Part shown: in pieces, positions 25,121 to 34,224 of the stretch
Numbering within the stretch: position 1 is the stretch's first letter
Layout: each line of letters begins with the position of its first letter
NCBI RefSeq assembly: GCF_013373865.1
Contig: NC_050470.1
Span: forward strand, 19,182,889-19,246,888
Length of the DNA stretch: 64,000 nt
Direction: 5' to 3'
Origin: Monomorium pharaonis
Taxonomy: Eukaryota; Arthropoda; Insecta; Hymenoptera; Formicidae
Notes under the pieces: generated by a model
What the model was told of the DNA's origin: nothing
The model's input: the letters and a program-made list of their open reading frames with translations, nothing else
Database searches by the model: none
Made by a program: the position numbers and the translations under genes

Positions 25121-25724
25121 TCCCAGAAAAATATCATATTACATTTCGAAAAACAATTTTGCAAGTGACTCATAATTACTCATATCTGAGCGTGAGAATT
25201 TATGCATCTTATGCATATAAAATATTTATTTAAATATAATAAATGCGAAATAAATTATTAATTAATGTTTTTTCGGCTTGTACGCTTGCGGAGGTTTTTT
25301 AAATAATATTTTTTTCATTACAAAGCTTAGTTTTTCCAAAATTTAATTGTTAATAGACGCTACACATTAATTCAATAATTAACATAATTATTTATAATAT
25401 TTATTTATTGAAATAATAATTTAAATTGTAATATTGATTGATGTAAATAAGTTTTATATTATTATTATTAATATATTATATAGTTTTATTAAGATTAATT
25501 ATTAATTGAGTCTGAACAATTAAATATGTATGCGTAGATCTATTTTATTAATAAACTGATTGTTAATTAATGTTTATTCTTAAGATAATAATTTTTAAAT
25601 ATAGTACTATTGATTCTTAAACGATATGGGTAACTATTATTTTTTAAACTTTCGCAAGAGTGTTATTAGTGAATATTTAGTTGTACGTAATATTTCATTA
25701 TTCGAGCGTTATAACATTTGCACA
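25121..25724. other. AT-rich flank of the Polinton
   Basis: Very AT-rich, no gene. Its last six bases, TGCACA at 25719-25724, are the left copy of the Polinton target duplication. Confidence 0.7.
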
Positions 25725-26310
25725 AGTAGGAATACTAGGCCGGTTCTAACTCGGGAGCTCCGAGAGGGGTGCGGGTGTGCAGGAGAACTTGTGAGCGTGG
25801 GGGTATTACGCCGGGGAGGGATGACGTCACACGGGGGGCTTCGAGAAGAACCGCTTATCAGAAGTAAACCGATATTAGACGTAAACTATTTTGCGGTGCC
25901 TTTGAAAAAAACTTGATATGTTTTTATAAGAGGGTATCAAAAAAATACTGCTTTCTACCCCCCCCCTCCTCATGTCTCGAGACGGCGGGAAAAGATCGCG
26001 ACACGCGTTCTCTCTCTCACTCCCACCCATTGCACCCTCTTGCTCCCACCCATGGGGTACTATCCTCTTACTCAAGATGTTTTTATTAGGGGATATCAAA
26101 AAATACCGCTTTCTACCCTCCCCCCCCTCATACTATGTCTGTTACGCGAGAAAAGAGTGGGGGGTTCTCTACTGCTGTAGAATTGGCAACATTGCAATAA
26201 GCGTTTCATACGTTAAACATGTTTCACGTGATTGGCTCTAGATGATCACGTGATCTAAACGCCGGCAACGCTGTAATTTTGTCGGGGGTGCTCCAGTTAA
26301 GACAAAGGGT
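25725..26310. repeat. Left TIR of the Polinton
   Basis: Matches the complement of the right end closely over about 330 bp (25725 to about 26040; phrases ATGACGTCACACGGGG, AGTAAACCGATAT, AAAGATCGCGACA). After that the two ends differ by local duplications and insertions. A GTGCTCCAGTTAAGACAAAG block at 26288-26307 again matches the right end. The left TIR has an internal duplication: the TTTTTAT..G.GGTATCAAAAAA block at 25922-25975 recurs at 26080-26133. Confidence 0.85.
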
Positions 26311-26335
26311 TAAAAATTTGTGGAGGGATGTACAA

Positions 26336-26370
26336 TATAAAAAGAGTTTTGACAATGGTACCGTATCACT
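26336..26370 (+). promoter_or_regulatory. TATA + Inr promoter of the left-end gene
   Basis: TATAAAAAG at 26336 and an initiator-like TATCACTT with TCACT at 26366 are 30 nt apart. The promoter sits just inside the left TIR and about 110 bp before the first ATG of the spliced gene at 26477. The same 30-31 nt arrangement recurs at the two central Polinton promoters. Confidence 0.55.
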
Positions 26371-26476
26371 TGCGTGTTACAAGACGGACGGCAAAAACTC
26401 CTCGACAACTTTGCTCCTCAGTCGGTGGACTCAGTCGGTGGTTTGAAGACGGACTTTAAAAGCTTCCTAAAAAGAA

Positions 26477-27212
26477 ATGTACAACATGAACTATTACGTT
26501 CCGATCCAACAGAACGAGGCGTACGATAAATCGTAAGTATTTTATAATTAAATTAAAATCTATATATTTAAATCTTATATTTTTCTATTGCTCGCTATAT
26601 TCTTTTTTACAGAGCATTATCGAAGCCGCGTTATACTCCACGCATCTTGGGTAGGAGATACGCCTTGACCGCCACAGCATACAAATATTTGGATATTGGA
26701 ATCAGCGTGGGACTTATATCCCATGTGGAAATACTGCTTGGCAACAACAAAGGCAGATAATTTTGCCATACGCGACATGGAAAACGTTTATAGAGCAACG
26801 TGCAAATATTGAACAATTTGTGCATTCAACTTTATTTGACTGCACAACGATTTGTGCAGTATCTTCAAGATTTGCAGTTCGCGATCTGATTATAAAACTT
26901 GTAAAAATACGCGACGAAAATATTATAAAGTTGGTGTTGCACGATAATTATATGTACATGAAGCCGTCAACCTTATTGTTCCTATATGAACTTGAAGATT
27001 GTGTCGATTATATATGTCATCAATTGGATCAACATACGTACAGCGTGAGCGATAAGAAGTTTATTACTATTTTGCGTCAAAATCATATCACTAATAAAAG
27101 CGACGCTGTAAAGTTATTGCGCGAAAAATATGATAAAATATGTCTCGTAGAGTGTGAACTAATTGCTTACGCTTTGGATAATATTGTATGTGATGCTTTA
27201 TATGACAAATAA
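26477..27212 (+). pseudogene. Polinton left-end gene, unknown function, spliced
   Basis: Exon 1, 26477-26532, encodes 18 residues starting MYNMNYYVPIQQN and ends at a GTAAGT donor. Exon 2 begins at 26613 after TTTTTTACAG and reads KPRYTPRILGRRYALTATAY. A frame change near 26754 separates this from the remaining frame, which reads TWKTFIEQRANIEQFV and ends at 27212. A diverged second copy lies on the minus strand at 46560-47255 and also changes frame in this region, although its sequence there differs. The family recurs in insect Polintons near one TIR; no domain of known function is visible. The single frameshift makes this copy a probable pseudogene. Confidence 0.65.
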
Positions 27213-27508
27213 AATGTGTCATGAAATTATTTAAAAAACCAGTCTTGTAGACTATGAGCTAATTACTTGCGTTATGAATTATAATATAATATAATTATTA
27301 TATTATAATATAATGTAATATAATATAATATAATATAATTATAATATAATATAATATAATTATTATATTGTATAATTGTATATTATAGAATTATTTTTTT
27401 CTGCATATAGTTTTAACTTAAAAAATTATTGTATAAATAAAATGAGATGGGGGAAAAAGGGAAATACGTGAGGATGAAAGAATGTAGAAATGGATACGAT
27501 ATATATAT
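27213..27508. repeat. AT-rich spacer with (TAATA)n repeat
   Basis: Mostly TAATATAATATAAT-type repetition at 27280-27375, between the convergent left-end gene and the minus-strand virion block. Probably the 3' regions of both. Confidence 0.7.
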
Positions 27509-28018
27509 TTATTTTTTATTCTTAGACCACCAATTAAACAGCTTAAATACATTTTGTAAAGCGCAATTGTTCACATGATTCTGACATCGTAAAGTGCACA
27601 TAATGTCCAACTTGTTTAGAGGTTCTATGTCTTTGTAATGCGTCTCGATATTCTCGACATAAGCTTCCTGTTTTGCCTCGTCTAGAAGCAAATCACGCAA
27701 CCATTCTTGTTTCTTATGTCCCTTGACGTACACGATAATTTCATCATCGGTTGCAGTTGTATCCATCACCGCCTTTGTAATCAAACTCCTAATCATGCTG
27801 TGCGGAAATAATCCATCCTCCCACGATATTCCATGATGATTCACTTTCAACCATGCCACCTGACATCTTTCTGCCTTGGTAAGTTATTCCCATGGATAAG
27901 TGAGTGTAAACAGGTAGGGGATGAGTTCAAATCCATCTTTGAGAGAGGCAAATTCCTTAACGATAAATTTTCCTTCAACGATGAAACCTTGCAGGTCCAC
28001 GAACGTTGGTACAGGCAT
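27509..28018 (-). pseudogene. Conserved Polinton-associated protein, unknown function
   Basis: Starts at the ATG at 28016-28018 (MPVPTFVDLQGF) and runs about 169 residues, with one in-frame TAA after LFTLTYPWE. Later parts read AWLKVNHHGISWEDG, IIVYVKGHKKQEWL and a final LRCQNHVNNCALQN with paired Cys/His. The pattern of an early DLQ, a central VKGxxK and a late Cys-rich segment is faintly like RNase H-fold exonucleases, but that is speculation. It is the last gene of the minus-strand virion block, 95 bp downstream of the major capsid gene. Without the stop it would be intact. Confidence 0.55.
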
Positions 28019-28112
28019 GACAGCTGTCGTTGAGAATACTGTGATCCACCTCGACGCGTTATAAATTTTTATATTATCTTAATATTGTTTTGGAGAAAAA
28101 GTGGCGCCGCAC

Positions 28113-29263
28113 TTAGGTGATTTTGCGCACAACGTTGGTCAACGGGTTGTACTGAATCACACGATCGTGTATGATGAAGCAGTACGCGGTGGTATTCGTC
28201 GGTACATTCTCTTTGCACTCAAATTATATGCGCACGTCCACGGTAGCGCTCTTGACCGATTCGTTCTGTCGAGAGCAGTCGATGATTACGAACGGACCGT
28301 TAAGTAGAAAAGTTGAAGTGGTGAGGTTCGGCTCGAGATACTCGTATCCATAATAACCCTTGCAGAAATGCGCGTACATGTTGTACAGAATTGCCCATTT
28401 ATTTTTATCATGTACATACAGCTTCACTTTTGTCAATTTGCAATGATCGAATCGGCTTGGGTCCTTGGACACAATGTTCGACCCGTCTGCAGAGCAAAGA
28501 TGACGTATCGTGGCTTCTCGAGCTGAGTGGCGGTCTTGATGGCCCACGAATGCTTAGTTGTTTGCTGCAATAGCGGAAACTCTTACAGATCCCACGAAGG
28601 AAAAGCCATGCTTAGGTACCGTCCGCTCTCCAGAGTACGCAGCATCGACAACTTATGCATCTCGTTCAGCAGCATGTGAGGCATGCGCCATTGTATCTTG
28701 AATATATCAGTTGTGGGTTCCAACTCCGAACTTCCCATCAGACTGTTGTTATCGTTACGCGCACGTATTAAAATTAATTCGTGACGAGCGTTGATCACCA
28801 CGCGTCTGTAATTCTCGCAGAACCCCAACAACATGTTGAGCGGTACGCAAAAATTAAAGTATCCATTCACGTTCCAGCCGGAAATCCAGCCGGCGTTTCT
28901 CAGAATCACGTTTTTGTTTGACGACACCGTTGCATAGTTTTTCAGTGTGCTAGTTATTCCGACATTTCTGTCGCGATCAATCTCTACACTGTCGAGCTCG
29001 TATCGAATCTCATCGAACATGAACGCGACACAATTGTTTCCCAGTACCACCGAAAATCACTCGGCTGGTTTTTTTATTGTCACTTTTCCCTCGATGTACA
29101 GAAAACTTTCGAATGGCATCGTTTACAGATCCTGTTGCTGTATGGGTATTCGTATCTCATTGCTGTGCCCGAACGTTGTGTTAGCAAACGAATTGTACGT
29201 CTCGATATTGACAATGCGATCGTCGAAGATTGGCTCATCCCCGATGTTTAGAATGTCAGTCAT
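28113..29263 (-). pseudogene. Polinton major capsid protein (double jelly-roll), broken
   Basis: The frame starts at ATG 29261-29263 (MTDILNIGDEPIFDD) and ends at TAA 28113-28115, about 380 codons. Recognisable blocks in order: NEIRIPIQQQDL, FESFLYIEGKV, NVILRNAGWISGWN, the FDHCKLTKVKLYV region and a C-terminal IDCSRQNESVKS with FIIHDRVIQYNPLT. In-frame stops follow the IPIQQQDL block, the KPAE block and TVDVRI, and there are frame changes at about 28470 and 28560. The block layout matches the Polinton/Maverick MCP family, a virion shell protein; the assignment is by family resemblance. At this length it is at the short end for the family. Confidence 0.65.
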
Positions 29264-29268
29264 CGTTG

Positions 29269-29466
29269 TCAGACGTTTTGCACCGCGAATCCCAGAGAAT
29301 GTAAAAATTTAACGTTCGACGCGTTGAGCTTCTTTTTCTCGGGACAGCAGGACGATTGAATATTATTAAATGTCGTCGCAAGAGTATCGGATGACTGTTG
29401 GAACGTCGGCACTAGTGTGGAGATAACGTTATCTTTCGCGCGCTGCGATGTGTTTAGCACGAGCAT
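29269..29466 (-). CDS. Small conserved virion-block protein, unknown
   Basis: An intact 65-residue frame between the minor and major capsid genes on the same strand, only 5 bp upstream of the capsid ATG. It reads MLVLNTSQRAKDNVIS, then a CCPEKKKLNAS stretch and ends NVKFLHSLGFAVQNV. Composition is hydrophilic with no membrane segment. Tight spacing implies co-transcription with the capsid genes from the promoter at 31827-31861. Function unknown. It is one of the few Polinton frames here without a break. Confidence 0.5.
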   Translation of the reverse strand: MLVLNTSQRAKDNVISTLVPTFQQSSDTLATTFNNIQSSCCPEKKKLNASNVKFLHSLGFAVQNV

Positions 29467-29478
29467 CTCACGTTTACG

Positions 29479-30487
29479 TTATTGTTGCAACCGTCGTCGC
29501 ACGTGCAGTCTGACGGCGATTTCTTCTCCTCGAAAATCAAGCAATCGTCCGTTCTGATCGACGGCGCGTATTGTCAAATCCGTAATGCACCCCACGATGA
29601 TTGGCAGATAAATGATCTGCGCGGGCCTTTCCGATATCTTATATTCCCGGTGAAAATGAAAAATCGGAGCGTAAGTCGAATGTAAAGGGAGAGTAATAGA
29701 AGCGTTAACAAACATTCTACGAAGCGTAAATTGGAACAATGAAATGTAAAGGAAGCGTTAACACTTCTTTTACATTTCATTGTTCCAATTTACGCTTCGT
29801 AGAATGTTTGTTAACGCTTCTATTACTCTTCTTTTACATTCGACTTACGCTCCGATTTTACATTTTCACTGGGGATCCTGGTGGCACGCTCGGTGAAAAC
29901 TCATGTATCGTGTGTACACTCTTATTGTTGCTGTACGCGCCCGCGGTCACGTTACATTTCCCGCAAATAATGTTCACGTTCATTATGTTGATCGACGTGT
30001 CTGATTCGTGCCATTTTCGCGGTAGCAACATACCGCGCTTCGGTGAAAATCTCAGCAACGATCCTATGTTGTTGGGTTTACCAAAATGGATTCTGTAGGC
30101 GCATTTGATCTCGCATCTCATCGTATTGTAGTTGGCGCGAAACGTTATCGGATACTCCCCGTCATCATCATCGTTGTCCCCACGCGTGACCTCATCGACT
30201 TTTTTACCGGAACGAATTCCGTCGTGTTGCGGACGTTTTCGCAAAACTGCACGTTTTAAAAATTCGTTTATAGCTCGCAGTTTGTACGATCCCTCAGGAA
30301 TCGTAATTTCTGTGTTGTCTTCGTCAAAGTAAAACGTATTGTTTGAGGCATTCACGTTCGGTATCGTGTTATAGGTTTCAAAAATTGCTAGACCGAACTC
30401 GTAGTCATCGTCGCTCAAATCTATAGCTGGAGAATAGTGTGCAGCGAAAACGCTGCTCTTGTCGCTCAGAGTAAATGTCAGCGACAT
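29479..30487 (-). pseudogene. Probable minor capsid (penton-like) protein, interrupted
   Basis: The N-terminal part, 29870-30487, starts MSLTFTLSDKSSVFAAHYSP and includes ITIPEGSYKLRAINEFL, CEIKCAYRIHFGKPN and SVHTIHEFSPSVPPG. The C-terminal part, 29479-29648, reads SERPAQIIYLPIIVGCITD and LLDFRGEEIAVRLHV. A 220-bp hairpin element (29650-29869) splits the two. Its position beside the MCP and its beta-rich, Gly/Pro-punctuated sequence fit the single jelly-roll minor capsid of Polintons. Apart from the insertion the frame is well kept. Confidence 0.6.
29650..29869. mobile_element. 220-bp hairpin element in the minor capsid gene
   Basis: A nearly perfect palindrome. The left arm begins GTGAAAATGAAAAATCGGAG and the right arm ends CTCCGATTTTACATTTTCAC; the centre is at about 29760 (GTTAACACTTC). 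There is no target duplication of obvious length. The sequence contains inverted TGTAAA motifs. It lies in the coding region of the minor capsid gene. Confidence 0.8.
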
Positions 30488-30523
30488 GATGGTGGTGAAA
30501 TATTGCGTCTCTGCGGTATCAGT

Positions 30524-30979
30524 TCAGCTTTTTAAATTCACACGCGTTGGAGAAACTGCAGGCAGAGTTGTCTGACAAATGATCTGATCGTACGTTTGAT
30601 AGGATGTTCGATTGTACTCAATCGTTGTCACTCCGCCCCCAAAATAATGCACTAGTTCTCTAGGTGGTCGAAGATTGCCGAAACTGTCGAAATACACGAC
30701 GTGGTTACCCCTCTTTGCGTACGCAACCCAGTGAGTACCGGGGCCCGCCGTATCGTCCAAATTTACGATACCACTCTCGTTTAGACGTGCATCACTTGTC
30801 GGTAACGCATTATGCATAAAAATACCTCTGAAATATGGAATACGCGCGTGTTTTGCCAGTTGCGTCAATTGTACGTTTGTCGTTGCACCTGCGGGTAGTG
30901 TTAATGTTTCTTCGACGTTTTTTTTTCTTTTGTACACCTTTTCCATGCTTGTACGGGGCGAAATATAGTCCTTGTCCAC
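30524..30979 (-). pseudogene. Adenovirus-type maturation cysteine protease, frameshifted
   Basis: Processes capsid precursor proteins in Polintons and adenoviruses. The protease core starts near LTLPAGATTNVQLTQLAK. The catalytic His is in GTHWVAYAKRG, the acidic residue in VVYFDSFGNL and the catalytic Cys in YDQIICQ. Directly after that Cys the frame shifts: the expected hydrophobic helix (LCLQFLQRV) is found in the next frame. The residues before about 30920 in this frame belong to the preceding pVI-like region, joined by another frame change in a run of A. It is downstream of the PLA2/pVI gene on the same strand and may form one polypeptide with it. Confidence 0.75.
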
Positions 30980-31819
30980 GTTTGTACGGGGCGAGATATA
31001 AGCCGTGATCTTCCATCGCGCGATTGTGACGCTGTAACTCCTCGAGCTGACGTCGCGCAGCTTTGTTGTCGTTTACCGCCTTTGCTACACCAGCCGCTCC
31101 ACCAATCAAGGATCCGAGTGCACCCAATATTGGTAAAATCGGTAATGCACCGCCTCGTTTTGCAGCCTAAAGTATACGTTTTCTTTCCGTCGATTTTTTC
31201 GTTGAATTCTGCTTCTTCATACTCATACCGATCTTCGCCTTGGCTTTCATGGCTGCCCAGACAGCAGCAGCTGCTGCTCTTTCCCCGAGAGGTGAATCTT
31301 TTGCGATTACTCGTTTTAGCGCTTTGTCCGCGAGTATCTTGTCCGCCGCGTGTCTGTCGGTGAGCTCGTTGCTCTGGGAGTACGCAATGTCGTGTTCGCG
31401 ACACGCGTCGACCGGATTTATACCTCGGTCACCTCTGACCAATCGCTTTTTCAGCCGAGTACCCGGATTGCAAAACTGGTAACCGAGAATATGTAGCTCA
31501 AAAGGAAGAACGTTTATTGCGCGATTCAGCAAATGACCACAGCCTCTTTTTACCGTTGCGATAGCTGGCATTCGACACAATTCTTGATCAACGACGCGGG
31601 TCCGTCGATATGCGTTCGCTGCCACGGTTGATTGTAATGCTCGTAGCAACGACGATAGCTTCGAACCTCCGGATCAGCCCTTATATGTTCCGGAAGCCTG
31701 TCCCACACGTGTTCGATATACTTACCACACACGCGTAGCAAAATTGGTTTCGGCACGAATTGTAACTGCTCGGCGCTCAATTCGAATATATCGGAGGGAT
31801 GTGACAGTATGAGGTACAT
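30930..31819 (-). pseudogene. PLA2-domain plus pVI-like virion protein, broken
   Basis: Starts at ATG 31817-31819 (MYLILSHPSDIFELSAEQLQ), about 10 nt after the predicted transcription start. The first frame runs to about 31560 (NCVECQ). After a frame change comes a phospholipase A2-like domain: GYQFCNPGTRL, a calcium-loop equivalent, then NPVDACREHDIAYS with the His-Asp catalytic pair. It resembles the PLA2 of parvovirus and Polinton virion proteins. After KRKRIL there is a TAG (31167-31169). The frame then continues with a GGALPILPILGALGSLIGG hydrophobic stretch and a QLEELQRHNRAMED helix, like a membrane-lytic pVI region. Role inferred: membrane penetration during entry. Two breaks make it non-functional here. 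Confidence 0.65.
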
Positions 31820-31826
31820 GTTTGAT

Positions 31827-31861
31827 ACTGAGCGATGCGTGATGTTACGTGCCTATAAATA
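31827..31861 (-). promoter_or_regulatory. Promoter of the minus-strand virion block
   Basis: On the minus strand TATTTATAG (31854-31861) is followed after 30 nt by the initiator TCAGT (31827-31831). The first ATG of the PLA2/pVI gene follows within a dozen bases. This spacing is ideal for an RNA polymerase II core promoter in arthropods and implies a very short 5' leader. Confidence 0.65.
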
Positions 31862-31959
31862 GTCCCATATCGCGACATGTTCCGTTCTGAATAAAGCAAA
31901 AAAATATAAGAGAGATGTTAAACATATGTAAAACGGTTATACATATACGTAAGAATGTT

Positions 31960-32475
31960 TAAAACAAACGTGAAATGAACGAGGAAAGTATGTGAACGAA
32001 TGTGAAACGTGAGAAGTACGTGAACGAACGTGGGAAATACGTGAACGAACGTAAGAAGTACATGAATAAAAGTAAGAAGTACGTGAATGAACGTGAAACG
32101 AACGTGGGAAGTACGTGAACGAACGTAAGAAATATGTGAACGAAGGTAAGAAGTACGTGAACGAACGTGAAACGAACTTAAGAAGTACGTGAACGAACGT
32201 GAAACGAACTTGAGAAGTACGTGAACGAACGTGAAACGAACTTGAGAAGTACGTGAACGAACGTGAAACGAACGTGGAAAGTATGTGAACGAACGTAAGA
32301 AGTACGTAAACAAACGTGAAACGAACGTTAAAAGTACGTGAACAAACGTAAGAAGCATGTGAATGAACGTTAAAAGTACGTGAACGAACGTAAGAAGTAC
32401 GTAAACGAACGTGAAATGAACGTGGAAAGTATGTGAACGAATGTAAGAAGTACATGAATGAACGTTAAAAGTATA
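31960..32475. repeat. Minisatellite of 21- and 32-bp units
   Basis: Imperfect tandem units built from ACGTGAACGAACGT, AAGAAGT and GAAACGAAC. At 32131-32280 several 32-bp units occur in a row; elsewhere 21-bp units alternate. The open frames over it (Arg-Ser-Phe-Thr-Tyr repeats) are artefacts. It lies between the two divergent Polinton promoters. Confidence 0.85.
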
Positions 32476-32717
32476 TTAAAACGTTAATAACGTGAATAAA
32501 ATGTTGAGTCGTTGCTGACTCTTTATGTTGGCTATTCATAATAAAAAATACATATTAAGAATAAACGCATGTAGTAATATATTAATTTTTATACAATAAA
32601 AAAACATTATGTATGTTAATTTACGTTGAATTATATTAATTTAATATTAATTTAGCAATTGTCTTCAACAGAATCGCCCATTAGTACGCACAGCGATAAG
32701 CTGCTCCCGACCATTGA

Positions 32718-32872
32718 TAAGCACAGTGATCACGCCCAGCCATTGCGAGATACAGCGTCACGCCCGCGCGGCCATTGATACACGCTGCGATGAGCTTATC
32801 TTCTTTCTTCGCGCGGCCATTGATACGCGCCGCGACGAGCTTATCTTCTTTCTTTGCGCTTTCTCTATCCGT
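32718..32872. repeat. Short tandem repeat in the upstream region
   Basis: About 44-bp units, each with CCATTGATAC.CGC, CGA.GAGCTTATC and TTCTTTCTT. The two clearest copies are at 32773-32815 and 32816-32860, 70-160 bp upstream of the ATPase promoter. Could hold regulatory sites. Confidence 0.6.
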
Positions 32873-32932
32873 ACTCTGCATTCACACTTACGCACACATA
32901 CTCATATACAGCATACGCCGCACTCACTCACC

Positions 32933-32968
32933 TATAAATAGGGCATTCGATTCTGCCATATAGTCAGA
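32933..32968 (+). promoter_or_regulatory. Promoter of the plus-strand ATPase block
   Basis: TATAAATA at 32933-32940 and an initiator TCAGATT at 32964, spaced 31 nt. The ATPase ATG follows at 32979. It mirrors the minus-strand promoter at 31827-31861. Confidence 0.65.
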
Positions 32969-32978
32969 TTCCGAAAAC

Positions 32979-33655
32979 ATGAGATTCGTGCGACAGCCGT
33001 TGACAATATGTGTTACGAATTACGATGACAAGTTACGACTAATAGGGGATAACGGAGAGAGGCGCAAGCATGGCGCGATGCAGCCTACTACCATACGCGC
33101 AATTATTTGCGGCCCATCGAATTGCGGTAAAACCAACATTATGATAAACTTGTTGGAATGTCCGCACGGTGTACGTTTCGAGAACGTGTACGTGTACTCG
33201 AAATCTTTGCAACAGCCGAAATATCGGTATTTGGAAAACTTGTTAAGATCGATGAACGAAATTAACTATTTTACGTTCTCCAATAACTGTGACGTTATTC
33301 CGCCGAGTGAAGCGCGTCCAAACTCAATTTTCGTCTTCGACGATATTGCGTGCGACAAGCAGGATGCCGTGAGAGAGTATTTTGCGATGGGTCGGCACTC
33401 GAACGTCGATTGCTTTTATCTCTGTCAGTCGTACACGAGAATACCTAAACATCTTATACGCGACAACGCGAACCTGCTGATCTTGTTTAAACAGGATGGT
33501 ACCAACCTGAAGCACGTGTACAACAATCATGTTAATACCGATGTCGTACGATGATTTTTGTGCGTTATGTAACGATTGTTGGCAGCGTGTCGCTTAGTCG
33601 TCATTGATACTTTGTTGGGGATAAAACGTGAGCGATCGACGCTCTCTGTCAACAT
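32979..33655 (+). pseudogene. FtsK/HerA-type genome-packaging ATPase, C-terminus broken
   Basis: Frame of 191 residues (32979-33554). The Walker A motif is CGPSNCGKTNIM (about residues 46-57). Walker B is NSIFVFDDIACDK (about 116-128), and YLCQSYTRIPKHLIRDNANL is a sensor-like segment. These match A32-like packaging ATPases, which move DNA into capsids. After NTDVVR the frame is lost by a shift of one; a DDFCALCNDCWQR stretch continues in another frame from about 33550. The EnSpm-like transposon at 33656 follows. The ATPase core looks intact, but the C-terminal tail is not in frame. Confidence 0.8.
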
Positions 33656-34224
33656 CCCAGCAAACATGATGATGTCAAAGACGTAGAAAATACGTTTTTT
33701 TGTGACCAATGACGTCGAATGACCTAAGATATACGTCTTTATTACGTGATTTTAAATACGTCTTAAACGTCACGTCTATTTGTCGTTTTATACATGTCAT
33801 TTGTGACGTAATTTATACAATGGTATTTTAATGTAATATATTTGTAATTAATAGACGTTTGATATCAAGAGACATCTCTTTTTTATATATATTATCAGTT
33901 ATGTATTTATTTTTTCATACATTAAAACCGTCAACACTCCGTGCGCACGCGCTTTAGAAAACCAGCACAATTTTACGACGCGCGACGCGCAATATCCAAT
34001 GAGAATTGTTTATTCGAAGAACAGAGCTCGAATTGGATATCGCGCATCGCGCATTGCAAAATCGCGCTAATCAGAGTCTTTTATAGGTTATAATAATTAT
34101 TAATCATACAGGGCAGTGTGTATTTTGTGTGATTGAAAAAGTTAAAGTAAGTAATTTTTACTGTATTATGTGTACTTATATGCCCCAAAAGACATTAATA
34201 CGTTTTTTGTACTGCATTAAAAGC

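Noticed and set aside
31918..32455. Two minus-strand frames rich in Arg-Ser-Phe-Thr-Tyr
   Set aside because: Products of the 21/32-bp minisatellite; they repeat with the DNA unit and overlap each other in different phases.
32440..32700. Possible origin or centromere-like element near the minisatellite
   Set aside because: Only AT richness supports it; Polinton replication would start at the TIRs, so no internal origin is needed.
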